Below are positions 49,608-57,967 of a DNA stretch of 64,000 bases, piece after piece. The notes below the pieces were generated by a model. That model saw only the letters and a program-made list of their open reading frames with translations. It did no database searches and had not been told where the DNA came from. Numbering within the stretch: the stretch's first letter is position 1; the number at the start of each line of letters is the position of its first letter. Source of the DNA: Roseomonas sp. E05 (GTDB taxonomy: Bacteria > Pseudomonadota > Alphaproteobacteria > Acetobacterales > Acetobacteraceae); NCBI RefSeq assembly GCF_030063475.1, contig NZ_JASIRT010000025.1, forward strand, positions 1 to 64,000, written 5' to 3'. Made by a program: the position numbers and the translations under genes.

Positions 49608-50306
49608 TCAGCCGGTGCCGAGACGCGTGACGTCGGTCGCACTCACTTCGGCGCCGTTTTCCAGCACCAGCGAAACGGCGCCATCGCTGCCGCGCCGGAC
49701 CTCGGTGATCTTGCCGGAATTGCTCACCGTGCCGGCGCTCTGCCGGGCGCCGCTGGCATCGTCGCCCACCACCCGCACCTTGTAGGTGCCGGCGGCCAGG
49801 GCCATGCCGTTGCTGTCCTTGCCGTCGAAGGTCAGCTCGGTGGTGCCGCTGTTGAGGCTGACCTTGCGCACCACAGTGCCCGAGGCGTCCAGCACCTCAA
49901 GCCGTGTGCCGGTGAGCGTGCCGACATTCACCTGTGCGGTGAGCGGCACCGTCGCGCCGGCGCTGGAGAGGGTGACCTGCGAGAGCTGCGTCTGCACCGT
50001 GCGGCCGAGCAGCGCAGCGTTTTCCGACAGGCTGGTGCTGCCGCTCACCGCGTCCAGGATCGACTTCAGGTAAGTGTTGCTCTTGGTCTGCTGCTCGACC
50101 TGCGAGAACTGCGCGAGCTGCGCCACGAACTGCGTGGGATCCGTGGGCTGCATCGGGTCCTGGTACTTCATCTGGGCGGTCAGCAGCTTGAGGAAGCGGT
50201 CGTAGTCCTCGCTGCTGTTACCGGACAGCTGCGTCGTGGCGGCGGTGTTCGTGCTGGCCAGGGCGCTGGCCGTGCTGATGCCGCTGATGCTGGAAGTGGT
50301 GGCCAT
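49608..50306 (-). CDS. flgD: Flagellar hook cap protein FlgD
   Basis: FlgD caps the growing hook. The 232-residue product has the N-terminal pattern DYDRFLKLLTAQMKYQDPMQPTDPTQFVAQLAQFSQVEQQ, which is the FlgD signature, then the FlgD Ig-like and tudor-like part (TGTRLEVLDASGTVVRKVSL, FDGKDSNGMALAAGTYKVRV). It is the last gene of the cheY-cheZ-fliK-flgD unit, 27 bases after fliK. Confidence 0.96.
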   Translation of the reverse strand: MATTSSISGISTASALASTNTAATTQLSGNSSEDYDRFLKLLTAQMKYQDPMQPTDPTQFVAQLAQFSQVEQQTKSNTYLKSILDAVSGSTSLSENAALLGRTVQTQLSQVTLSSAGATVPLTAQVNVGTLTGTRLEVLDASGTVVRKVSLNSGTTELTFDGKDSNGMALAAGTYKVRVVGDDASGARQSAGTVSNSGKITEVRRGSDGAVSLVLENGAEVSATDVTRLGTG

Positions 50307-50333
50307 CGGGATTCTCCGGTCGGGCGGGGCGTC

Positions 50334-51989
50334 TCAGGTGATGATGTCGATCAGGCTGTCGGAGGCGGCGCGGCGCAGGGTGGCGGTAGCGCCGGCCTGC
50401 GCCCCGTCCTCCTGCTCTGGGTCCGCGGGCCGGGCGCTGGCGAAAGCCTGCTCCGGCTGCGGTTTCGGCTGCGGCAGGGGACCGTGCTGCAAGTCCAGCC
50501 CACTGCCGCCGAGCTGCAATCCGGCCTGCTCCATCTGCTGCATGAGGTTGTGCCGCTCATGCCGCAGCGCCTCGAAGGTGTCGGCCTGCTCCGCCCGCAT
50601 CACCACCTGCACCGTGCCATCGCGGAAGGTCAGCTGCAGCTCGACGCGGCCAAGCTCCGGCGGACGCAGATCGACCGAGATCGTCTCCACCCCCTCCTTC
50701 TTGGCGGCCTGCGCCATGCGCAGCACGAGCTGCGGTGCGGCCTCGGCAGCGAGGCGGTTTTGCGGCAGCGGCGTCTGCGCCGGCAGGACGGTGGGCGCGG
50801 CCGGGGCGGTGCTCGATGCCTGGCCATGGCCCAGCGGCAGCAGTGTCGGCTGCGGCTCCGGCAGCGCCTCTGCCAGGGCCGGCGCCGGCCCTGGCAGCGC
50901 GGCGGTGCTGTTCGGCTCCGCCGTGGCCTTCTCGCGCATGGGCGCCACCTCGCCGGGAGGGGTGGGGGGATTCAAGGCCACCTCCCCGGGGGGCGCGGGG
51001 GCGGTGACGGCAGTGGGCAGCAAGGTGGGCACGGCCCTGGGCGACGCGGAGGCCGCGGTATCCGCGCCAGGCAGCGCCTCCTCCGGGATCGGGCGGGTGG
51101 CGGCCGGGACGCCGGGGCGGAGTTGTGGCTGCGGGGCCGCGGCGGCGGCCTGTGCCGCCTGCGGGAGTGCCGGGAAAGCCGATGCCGCCGTCCCTGGCTG
51201 GAGTGCGGCTGCGGCAGGTTCCCCCGCCAGCGGGGCCGAGGCAAGAGGCGCGGCGATCGGCAGGGGCGCCGCCGCCTGCTGCCTGGCCTGGATCGGCAGA
51301 CCGGCAGGCGGGGCGGGGGGCGGAATGTGCTCCACAGCGGGTGTCACGATACCTGTCTCCGGCGTGACCTCCGCCAGCCCGCCCGGAAGAGGCGCCGGCG
51401 AGGCCGCCGGGGCGGTAGCCGGCATTGTGGGCGCCATTTCCGGGAGGATCTCGCGGCGGCCGCCCGTTGGGGATGCTTCCGGCAGGATAGCGTCCGCCGG
51501 CAGGATGGCAGGCGGGGAAGCTGTGGCCACGGGCATGGGTGGAGGCACCGGCGGCTGCGCCATGGCGGGCGCCGCAAGCGCCGGCGAAGCCGCCTCAGAT
51601 GCGCCTTGCGGCAGTGCCGGGGCGGCCTCGGGCAGCGCCAGGCCAGGAGTGGCCGGCACAGCCGCTTCTGAACCGTCCGCCACGGCCGCCGTCGGGGCCG
51701 CCTGCGGCATCTGGAAGGCCGCAGCCAACCGGCTGGTCTCCTCGGCGGCTGCGGCCAGCACGTCCCAGGGCAGGGCGCTTGCCTGCCTGGCGGGCGTGGG
51801 CGAAGGGGCGGGCGCTGCCATCGGCGCAGGCGCCGGTGCAGCTGTCTGAGGGCCGGCAAGCAGGCCGGCCAGCATCAGGGCGAAGCCCTCGGCCGGCATG
51901 ACGCCGGAATCGGCGCCGCGCCGAACCTCGGTGCCGAGCAGCACGCTTGGCTGCAGCAGGACAGCCTCGCCGCCCACTGGTTTGGTCAT
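50334..51989 (-). CDS. fliK: Flagellar hook-length control protein FliK
   Basis: FliK measures the hook and triggers the FlhB switch. The 551-residue product has a very Ala/Pro-rich linker from about residue 50 to 420, as usual for the ruler part, and the C-terminal hook-length domain (LRPPELGRVELQLTFRDGTVQVVMRAEQADTFEALRHERHNLMQQMEQAGLQLGG split over residues 430-510). It lies between cheZ and flgD. Confidence 0.92.
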   Translation of the reverse strand: MTKPVGGEAVLLQPSVLLGTEVRRGADSGVMPAEGFALMLAGLLAGPQTAAPAPAPMAAPAPSPTPARQASALPWDVLAAAAEETSRLAAAFQMPQAAPTAAVADGSEAAVPATPGLALPEAAPALPQGASEAASPALAAPAMAQPPVPPPMPVATASPPAILPADAILPEASPTGGRREILPEMAPTMPATAPAASPAPLPGGLAEVTPETGIVTPAVEHIPPPAPPAGLPIQARQQAAAPLPIAAPLASAPLAGEPAAAALQPGTAASAFPALPQAAQAAAAAPQPQLRPGVPAATRPIPEEALPGADTAASASPRAVPTLLPTAVTAPAPPGEVALNPPTPPGEVAPMREKATAEPNSTAALPGPAPALAEALPEPQPTLLPLGHGQASSTAPAAPTVLPAQTPLPQNRLAAEAAPQLVLRMAQAAKKEGVETISVDLRPPELGRVELQLTFRDGTVQVVMRAEQADTFEALRHERHNLMQQMEQAGLQLGGSGLDLQHGPLPQPKPQPEQAFASARPADPEQEDGAQAGATATLRRAASDSLIDIIT

Positions 51990-52064
51990 GGGTTTCTCCC
52001 GCTCTCCTGCGCCTGCGGGTGCACGCCGCCGCCACAGGAACGAATATGTCTCGCGCTGCGTGCG

Positions 52065-52694
52065 TCAGCCGAACAGGTCGTCCACCGCGCTCTGCCCCAG
52101 CCCGCCTTCGGCAGCGGAACTCGGACCGTTCAGCAGGCTGGCCTCGCCGCCCGGGGCGGTCGCCGCCTGCCGCGCCCGTGTCTCTTCCGGCTTGATGCCC
52201 ATCAGATCGACCAGCGCGGTCACCCGCGCCTCGATCTGCCGCATGGTGGACAGCACCTTGCGCACCCGCTGCCCGGTGATGTCCTGGAAGCCGCAGGCCA
52301 GCACGATGGCGGTCGCGGCATCATTGACTTCGTCCAGGTCGTGCTGCGGGTCGGCCGAGGTGCCGGCATGCAGCCGCCCCGCGGCGGTCTGCGCCCGCTC
52401 GGCCTGGCGCAGGATCTCGAAGGCCGCCTTCTCCGTCTCGACGACCACCGCGTCCAGCACATCGCCGAGGTCGCTCGAGGGTGGCGCCAGCCCGACCACC
52501 TCCGCGCGCGTCTCGGCCAGCAGCTGCGACATGGCCCACATTTCGTCGAGAGCCCGGCCCAGCCGGTCCGCCGCCTTGCGCTCGGGAACCAGGCCGAGGC
52601 CCAGCAGCCGCTCGATCTCGCTGTTGATGGCGGCGAGATGTCCGGCGATCCGGACCAGTTCGGACTGCCCGGCCACTGAAGCGATCGCGGTCAC
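52065..52694 (-). CDS. cheZ: Chemotaxis phosphatase CheZ
   Basis: CheZ removes phosphate from CheY-P. The 209-residue product has a long four-helix bundle region and the catalytic segment ACGFQDITGQRVRKVL with Gln137 and Asp138. The C-terminus ends SAVDDLFG, which fits a CheY-binding tail and resembles the DIDDLFGG motif of FliM in this window. It follows cheY after 18 bases. Confidence 0.9.
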   Translation of the reverse strand: MTAIASVAGQSELVRIAGHLAAINSEIERLLGLGLVPERKAADRLGRALDEMWAMSQLLAETRAEVVGLAPPSSDLGDVLDAVVVETEKAAFEILRQAERAQTAAGRLHAGTSADPQHDLDEVNDAATAIVLACGFQDITGQRVRKVLSTMRQIEARVTALVDLMGIKPEETRARQAATAPGGEASLLNGPSSAAEGGLGQSAVDDLFG

Positions 52695-52712
52695 GGCACC
52701 CCTCCCCGCCGC

Positions 52713-53075
52713 TCAGTTGATGACGGACGCGATTTTCGCCTTCAGCGTCTCGGCCGTGAAGGGCTTCACGATGTACTGCGAAGCGCCCGCCTGCTTGGCG
52801 GCCACGACGTTCTCGGCCTTGCTCTCGGCGGTCACCATGATGAACGGCGTCTTCGCCAGGGCCGCGTCGCCACGTACGCTCTTCAGCAGCTCGAGGCCCG
52901 TCATCGGCTCCATGTTCCAGTCGGAGATCACCAGGTCGTAGCGGTGCCCCTTGATCTTCTCCAGGGCCTCCACGCCATTGCCGGCTTCCTCGACATCCTT
53001 GTAGCCGATCTGGTCCAGGAGATTTCGCACGATGCGGCGCATCGTCGGATAGTCATCGACAACCAGGATCTTCAC
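52713..53075 (-). CDS. cheY: Chemotaxis response regulator CheY
   Basis: CheY-P binds FliM and changes rotor direction. The 120-residue product is one receiver domain with the acidic pair Asp7 and Asp8 (VVDDYPTMRR), phospho-acceptor Asp52 (VISDWNMEPMTG), Thr82 (MVTAES) and Lys104 (IVKPF). It is the first gene of the unit ending in flgD. No other che genes (cheA, cheW, cheR, cheB, receptors) are in the window. Confidence 0.96.
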   Translation of the reverse strand: MKILVVDDYPTMRRIVRNLLDQIGYKDVEEAGNGVEALEKIKGHRYDLVISDWNMEPMTGLELLKSVRGDAALAKTPFIMVTAESKAENVVAAKQAGASQYIVKPFTAETLKAKIASVIN

Positions 53076-53124
53076 GCGCTGGTCCCCCTTTTGCGTCTTC
53101 TTCCATTCTGCGCTGTTTCAATGT

Positions 53125-53133
53125 TTTTTCGCA
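53125..53133 (-). promoter_or_regulatory. TGCGAAAAA element upstream of cheY
   Basis: Exact copy about 50 bases before the cheY ATG, followed by ACATTGAAACAGCGCAGAATGG. It would drive cheY-cheZ-fliK-flgD. It lies 43 bases before the end of the gene at 53177. Confidence 0.6.
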
Positions 53134-53176
53134 AGGGCGATCAGTGCCTCGGAATGCGGCCATATCGGCCACGCGC

Positions 53177-54463
53177 CTACAGCGTTTCCTCCAGTTCCTC
53201 GAGGCCGCCGCCGGGGCTGTACCAGCCGCCATTGCCAGCCTCCGCCCTGCCTTGCGGGTCACAGCGATGCCACAGTCCCCAGGCCGGCGCAGCCAGCTGA
53301 ACCGGCCCGCCGCAACCCTGTGCCACGCGCTGGCCGAGTAGCAGCAGATCCAGCGGTGTGGCGGGCAGCGGCAGCAGCACCGCGAGGGCCGTCTCGGCCC
53401 GCCGTGCCGCGCGGTCAGCGCCGATCTGCGTCAGCGGCAGGGGCGCCGCCATCCCTTCAGCGAGCAGCGCGGCCGCTTCGGCCGGGACGGCCTGCCGGAT
53501 CAGGCGCAGGAAAGCCTGCCGCGCCTCCAGTCGCCATCCGGAGGGCCAGTCCTGCGGAGCGAGGCCGAGCAGCGCCATCGGCGCCCCGGCAGTGGCGATG
53601 GCTGCTGCTGCACGAGGCCAGTCCTGCAGGGCCGCCAGCCCTGCCGGCTGGCTGGCAGGAATCGCGAAGCAGGAGGGTAGCAGACCGAGCCCATCGGCCA
53701 GCAAACTGGCCAGACTCTCCTCGCCATCAGTCCAGTGATCCGCCAGCTCGAAGCGCAGCAGATCACTCACCTCATTGCTCAGCAGTTCGTCGAGATAGGC
53801 CGAGAGGCCGGTGGAAAGCAGCTGATAGCGATCGTCCCCGGTCGGAGCGTCCCAGAGGTCGCGCGGCAGCGCCTCGCCTTCCGTCAGCGGCTCGCCCACC
53901 ACGCTGGCTCCCAGTGCGAGCGGCGCCGGCGCCGGCACCATCTCCCAGGCCACGGCCCCCTCCTGCCCCCAGCGCAGCAGCGCCGGGCCACGCCAGTCGG
54001 CCGTTTGCGGCCACAGGGCCGAGAGGAGGGCGGCGGGCTCCACCAGAGTAACGGCCTGCACCATCTCTGCGGATGGCAGGCCGGCGCACATCAGCAGCCC
54101 TGGATCCGCATGCACCACGCTGTGCAGCGGCGCGGCGGCCAATTGCTTGCGCAGGGCCGCCACGGCTGGCCCGGCCGCCGCGCAGGCAGAAGCCGGGTCG
54201 CAGACCAGCACCGTCTCCTCCCGTCGCAGGGCCAGGGCGCCCCCGGGCAGCACCAGCAGCCCCGTGGCCCGGCTGGAGAGCGGTGCCCGGCAGGAAAGGC
54301 TGCGCACCGCCGCACGCTGCGCCTCGGCATCACCGATCCGCCGCAACTGGGCGTCGAAGCGGCGCAGCAGCGCCATGCCGGTGGCCGTGGAGAGGTCGAA
54401 GCTGGTCATCGCCCCAAGGGGCGTGTCCGGCAGCGGGCGGGGCGTTTCGGCGGGGAGAGGCAT
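53177..54463 (-). CDS. Unknown 428-residue protein
   Basis: From the ATG at 54463 the product has 428 residues, rich in Ala and Leu, without signal peptide or clear membrane span. Segments such as FDAQLRRIGDAEAQRAAVRSLSCRAPL and LLSTGLSAYLDELLSNEVSDLLRFELADHW suggest a mixed alpha/beta cytoplasmic protein. I do not recognise a family. It is divergent from the gene at 54626 with a TGCGAAAAA element between them. Confidence 0.55.
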   Translation of the reverse strand: MPLPAETPRPLPDTPLGAMTSFDLSTATGMALLRRFDAQLRRIGDAEAQRAAVRSLSCRAPLSSRATGLLVLPGGALALRREETVLVCDPASACAAAGPAVAALRKQLAAAPLHSVVHADPGLLMCAGLPSAEMVQAVTLVEPAALLSALWPQTADWRGPALLRWGQEGAVAWEMVPAPAPLALGASVVGEPLTEGEALPRDLWDAPTGDDRYQLLSTGLSAYLDELLSNEVSDLLRFELADHWTDGEESLASLLADGLGLLPSCFAIPASQPAGLAALQDWPRAAAAIATAGAPMALLGLAPQDWPSGWRLEARQAFLRLIRQAVPAEAAALLAEGMAAPLPLTQIGADRAARRAETALAVLLPLPATPLDLLLLGQRVAQGCGGPVQLAAPAWGLWHRCDPQGRAEAGNGGWYSPGGGLEELEETL

Positions 54464-54555
54464 CAGGCTTTCTCGCGCCTGGGTTGAGCAACCAGCTATC
54501 CCCGCTCCCGGGCGCGGCGTCAATTGTCTTGCGCAATGGCCTCACCCGGGCGATT

Positions 54556-54564
54556 TGCGAAAAA
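54556..54564 (+). promoter_or_regulatory. TGCGAAAAA element upstream of the gene at 54626
   Basis: Exact copy 70 bases before the ATG, followed by TCTTGAAAGGAGCG. Confidence 0.55.
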
Positions 54565-54625
54565 TCTTGAAAGGAGCGCGATGGCATGGCACCACCCCGG
54601 GGTTGATCGATTCAGGAGAAGCCGA

Positions 54626-54976
54626 ATGCAGATCATCCGCCGTGGCGCTGGCGAGGCCAGCCTCGTCCAGGACGGCCGCGATCTTCTCGACCTGGTGGTG
54701 GGGAACGCCACGGAAGCCGAGTTCGACCAGATCATCGACCGCCTCGCGGCGCTGCTGGCGCCCTCCGGCGCCGCCCCGCGCGTCGTGCTGACCTATCGCG
54801 AGGGCCTGCTCGGCGCGGTGCAGGCGGAGGCGCCGGTCGAGCTGACCGTCATCGAGGACGATCCGCACGACACGCCGCCGCTGCGGCTGGTGCGCCGGAC
54901 GGTGGAGGCTGATCCGGCGGCGCTGGCCGTGATGCTCGACCAGGCGGAGCGCCGACTTGCCCGGAGGCCGGCATGA
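54626..54976 (+). CDS. Unknown 116-residue protein, first of a pair
   Basis: The ATG at 54626 follows AGGAG at a good distance. The product has QIIRRGAGEASLVQDGRDLLDLVVGNATEAEFDQIIDRL and a strand-rich middle (APRVVLTYREGLLGAVQAEAPVELTVIED). It is small and acidic, with no signal peptide. It overlaps the next gene by 4 bases (ATGA). The upstream element suggests control with flagellar genes. Confidence 0.6.
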   Translation: MQIIRRGAGEASLVQDGRDLLDLVVGNATEAEFDQIIDRLAALLAPSGAAPRVVLTYREGLLGAVQAEAPVELTVIEDDPHDTPPLRLVRRTVEADPAALAVMLDQAERRLARRPA

Positions 54977-55665
54977 GCGCCGCGCCGCGTCAGTCCCGGC
55001 TGGAGCTGGACGCCGCCCTGCGCTGCCCCCTGCCCCGCCCGGAGGCAGATGCGCTGGTCGCGCTGCTGATGGGGCGTTTTCCCGCCGCGCCGCCTGCGCA
55101 TGCCCTGTTCCACCACCCCGATGCCGCCATGGTGTTGACCGGCGAGAGCCTGGACCATGCCACCACCGGCTCGCGCATCCTGCAGGAGGAGACGGTGCCA
55201 CGGCTGACTGTCTCTGCCAGCCTGCCGCCGCAGCGGGGGCTGCTCGAAGCCACGCTGGACTGGCTGGGCGGCCTGCTGCAGGCCGCGCCCGGCGAGGTAC
55301 TGGGCTTCATCGTGCCGCCCGGCAGCCACCGGCACGACCTGCGGCTGCTGGTCTGGGACGGGGCGCGGCCGCAGCCGCTCGGCTCCCTGCCGGAGGCGGC
55401 GACGATGGCGGGCGGCTGCAGCATGGCGGCCTTCCAGCGCGCCGCAGGGTTGCCGGAGCCGGGCGCGCCCGAGGCGGAGCGGATGCCGACGATGCGGCGC
55501 GTGGCGCTGGCGCAGCTCCGGCGGCAGGCGCTGCCAGTCTCGCAGGCGCTGCTGGACGGCCCCTTCGACGGGCAGATCCTGTTCCGGGTGTGGCTGGCGG
55601 CGGCCGCAGCGCAGCGGCAAGGCTTCAGCACGCGCGTCTCGCCCCTGGTGCTGGACGCGGTCTGA
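54973..55665 (+). CDS. Unknown 230-residue protein, second of a pair
   Basis: This encodes 230 residues that follow the previous gene through an ATGA overlap, so the two are translated together. The N-terminal part (LELDAALRCPLPRPEADALVALLMGRFP) and the central strands (GEVLGFIVPPGSHRHDLRLLVWDG) look globular and cytoplasmic. No family is recognised. The pair stands between the chemotaxis/hook unit and the Min operon, and may be linked to either. Confidence 0.6.
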   Translation: MSAAPRQSRLELDAALRCPLPRPEADALVALLMGRFPAAPPAHALFHHPDAAMVLTGESLDHATTGSRILQEETVPRLTVSASLPPQRGLLEATLDWLGGLLQAAPGEVLGFIVPPGSHRHDLRLLVWDGARPQPLGSLPEAATMAGGCSMAAFQRAAGLPEPGAPEAERMPTMRRVALAQLRRQALPVSQALLDGPFDGQILFRVWLAAAAAQRQGFSTRVSPLVLDAV

Positions 55666-55717
55666 AGGCCATGGCCGTGACGATGTCGCGCTGCACGGCG
55701 GCGAATGCGAAATGTCT

Positions 55718-55726
55718 TGCGAAAAA
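55718..55726 (+). promoter_or_regulatory. TGCGAAAAA element upstream of minC
   Basis: Exact copy 108 bases before the minC ATG, followed by TTCCATTCGAAGCTAAACC; TAAACC lies 17 bases past TTGCGA. Related forms TGCGAAAT (55706-55713) and AGCGAAAAAT (55797-55806) flank it. Confidence 0.6.
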
Positions 55727-55825
55727 TTCCATTCGAAGCTAAACCCATGAAGCCCGCAGGATGCGGGCGCGGCCGCCGGGTGGCAGAGCGAAAAATCCTG
55801 GCGGCGCCGGCAGAAGGCAGGCGTG

Positions 55826-56524
55826 ATGAGGCATGAAACCACCTGGGAGGCGGCTTCGCAGAGCCCTATTCGGCTGCGGGGTCGCTCCCATCCTTTCCTG
55901 ACGCTGGAAATCACCGAGCACGACCCGGCGGCGCTGGAGCAGGCCCTGGCGGCCCGGCTGGCGGGCACCGCCAGTTTCTTCCGCCATGCGCCGGTGCTGC
56001 TGGATCTCTCCGCCTTCCCGCCCGCCGCCGAGGCCCAGGTTGCTCCGCTGGTGGAGGCCGTGCGGCGCTTCGGCCTGGTACCGGCCGCTTTCCGCGCCCG
56101 CTGGCCCGAGATCGAGCGCGCCGCGCTCGCCTGCGGCCTGGGCCGGATGCTGGAGGCGGAGATGCGCGAGGACGGTGCCGCTCCCTGCACCCGCCGCCCC
56201 TCGGTGATCGTCAGCCAGCCCGTGCGCTCCGGCCAGCGGATCTATGCCGCCGAGGCCGACCTGATCGTGCTGCACTCGGTCTCGCCCGGGGCGCAGCTGC
56301 TGGCGGATGGCTGCATCCATGTCTATGGCGCGCTGCGCGGCTCGGCCAGCGCCGGTATCAGCGACGATCCGCATGCCCGCATCTTTGCGAAAATCATGGA
56401 CGCGGAACTGCTCTCCATCGCCGGGCTCTGGCTCACTGCGGAGGAGATCCCGCCCGAATGGGCGAAGCGCCCGGCGCAGCTCAGAATGAGCGACGGCTGG
56501 CTGCGCTTCGCCCCCCTGCCCTGA
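55826..56524 (+). CDS. minC: Septum site-determining protein MinC
   Basis: MinC blocks FtsZ assembly away from mid-cell. From the ATG at 55826 the product has 232 residues: an N-terminal alpha/beta domain (FLTLEITEHDPAALEQALAARL, VLLDLSAFP) and a C-terminal beta-helix domain (GQRIYAAEADLIVLHSVSPGAQLLADGCIHVYGALRGSASAGI) that binds MinD. It is the first gene of minCDE. Three TGCGAAA-type sites lie upstream. Confidence 0.93.
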   Translation: MRHETTWEAASQSPIRLRGRSHPFLTLEITEHDPAALEQALAARLAGTASFFRHAPVLLDLSAFPPAAEAQVAPLVEAVRRFGLVPAAFRARWPEIERAALACGLGRMLEAEMREDGAAPCTRRPSVIVSQPVRSGQRIYAAEADLIVLHSVSPGAQLLADGCIHVYGALRGSASAGISDDPHARIFAKIMDAELLSIAGLWLTAEEIPPEWAKRPAQLRMSDGWLRFAPLP

Positions 56525-56567
56525 ACTCCCCCTTCCGACCGCACGCTCCGACAACAGGGAGAACCCG

Positions 56568-57425
56568 ATGTCCGCGACCGTCATCACCATCACCTCCGGC
56601 AAAGGCGGGGTCGGCAAGACGACCACCACCGCCGCCTTCGGCGCCGCCCTCGCCCTGCGCGGCAAGCGCGTCTGCCTGGTCGACTTCGATGTCGGCCTGC
56701 GCAACCTCGACCTGGTGCTCGGGGTCGAGAAGCGGGTCGTCTACGACTTCCTGCACGTCGCCAACGGTCAGGCCAAGCTGCAGCAGGCGCTGATCAAGGA
56801 CAAGCGGGTGGACAACCTGTTCATCCTCGCCACCTCGCAGACGCATGAGAAGGATGCGCTGACGCTCGAGGGCGTCGGGCGGGTGATGGCGCAGCTGAAG
56901 CAGGAATTCGACTTCATTCTCTGCGACAGCCCCGCCGGCATCGAGCACGGCGCGATGATGGCGCTCTACCACGCCGACCACGCGATCGTGGTGTGCAACC
57001 CCGAGGTCAGCTCGATCCGCGATGCCGACCGTATCCTCGGCTTCATCGCTTCGAAGTCGAAGCGCGCCGAGGAAGGGCTGGAGCCGGTGCAGGAGCACCT
57101 GCTGGTGACCCGCTTCGACCCCGAGCGCGCGGCGGGCGGCGAGATGATTTCGCTGCGCGAGATCCAGGACATCCTCTCGGCCGAGCTGCTCGGCGTGGTG
57201 CCGGAGAGCAAGGCGGTGCTGAAGGCCTCCAATGCCGGCGTGCCCGCCAGCCTGGATGCCGAGACCGATGCCGGCCGCGCTTATCGCGACGCCGTCTCCC
57301 GCTTCCTGGGCGAGGCGCGCAACCCGATCCGGGTGCCGAGCGCGGCGGTGATCAATGCGACCCTGGCGGCCGGAGCGGAGCAGCGGGGGTTTCTGCGCCG
57401 CCTGTTCCGCCTCAGCTTCGCTTGA
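56568..57425 (+). CDS. minD: Septum site-determining ATPase MinD
   Basis: MinD is a membrane-cycling ATPase that recruits MinC. The 285-residue product has the deviant Walker A motif KGGVGKTT starting at Lys12, the GLRNLDLVLGVE block, FDFILCDSPAGIEHGA and the C-terminal amphipathic membrane anchor (GFLRRLFRLSFA). Length is a little above the usual 270 because of the tail. Confidence 0.96.
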   Translation: MSATVITITSGKGGVGKTTTTAAFGAALALRGKRVCLVDFDVGLRNLDLVLGVEKRVVYDFLHVANGQAKLQQALIKDKRVDNLFILATSQTHEKDALTLEGVGRVMAQLKQEFDFILCDSPAGIEHGAMMALYHADHAIVVCNPEVSSIRDADRILGFIASKSKRAEEGLEPVQEHLLVTRFDPERAAGGEMISLREIQDILSAELLGVVPESKAVLKASNAGVPASLDAETDAGRAYRDAVSRFLGEARNPIRVPSAAVINATLAAGAEQRGFLRRLFRLSFA

Positions 57426-57444
57426 ACCGACGGAACCCAGACCA

Positions 57445-57690
57445 ATGCCCCTGATTGCCCTGATCCAACGCCGCCGCAACACGGCTGGCCTTGCCGCGGC
57501 GCGGCTGCGCCAGCAGGTCAGCGCCGACCGCCTGGCGGTGCTCGGGGAGGACATCGCCCAGCGCATCCAGGACGCCTGCCTGCGGGAAATCCGCAAGCTG
57601 GCCCGCGGCGGCCTCGTGCGGGTGAGGATCGGCACCTCCCCTGCCCTGGAGGTCCGGGAGATCGATATCGACCTGACCCCGGGCCGCTAG
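57445..57690 (+). CDS. minE: Cell division topological specificity factor MinE
   Basis: MinE drives MinD off the membrane and sets the oscillation. The 81-residue product has the MinE order: RRRNTAGLAAARLRQQVSADRLAV (anti-MinCD helix), then an IQDACLREIRKLARGGLVRVRIGTS dimer part. Assignment is supported by position behind minD. Confidence 0.9.
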   Translation: MPLIALIQRRRNTAGLAAARLRQQVSADRLAVLGEDIAQRIQDACLREIRKLARGGLVRVRIGTSPALEVREIDIDLTPGR

Positions 57691-57698
57691 GAGGCGCG

Positions 57699-57935
57699 AT
57701 GCTGATCTCCGCGGCCCAGTGCCGCATGGCGCGCGCGGCGCTGGGCCTCAGCCTGCGCGAGCTGTCCCAGGTCGCCGGCGTGTCGGTGAACACGCTGAGC
57801 CGGGTCGAGAGCGACGGCAACGTCACCAGCCGGACCCTCGCCAAGGTGCAGCGCATCCTGGCCGAGCAAGGGGTGGTGTTCCGGCGGGACGGTTCGGTCG
57901 GCGTGGCGACGCCACGCGCCGGGCCGCGGCCCTGA
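57699..57935 (+). CDS. Small XRE-type HTH protein
   Basis: This encodes 78 residues, nearly all a single XRE-like helix-turn-helix (MARAALGLSLRELSQVAGVSVNTLSRVES, then GNVTSRTLAKVQRILAEQGVVF). It lies 8 bases after minE and ends inside the hairpin shared with repA. It may control the Min operon or repA; which one cannot be read from sequence. Confidence 0.7.
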   Translation: MLISAAQCRMARAALGLSLRELSQVAGVSVNTLSRVESDGNVTSRTLAKVQRILAEQGVVFRRDGSVGVATPRAGPRP

Positions 57936-57967
57936 AGGCCGGGGGAATTTCTTCCCCCGGCCTTCAG
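57931..57967. terminator. Bidirectional terminator between the HTH gene and repA
   Basis: A 17-bp perfect inverted repeat with a 4-base loop. The inner part is CGGGGGAA tttc TTCCCCCG; the outer arms (CCTGAAGGC / GCCTTCAGG) contain the stop codons of both convergent genes. Confidence 0.75.

Noticed and set aside
50236-51849. Plus-strand frame opposite fliK
   Set aside because: FliK has a recognisable C-terminal domain on the minus strand. The plus frame is a Gly/Ala/Ser-rich artefact of the Ala/Pro linker.
56396-56404. TGCGAAAAT inside minC
   Set aside because: It encodes part of IFAKIMD and lies 164 bases before minD, inside a coding region; weak support for a separate minD promoter.
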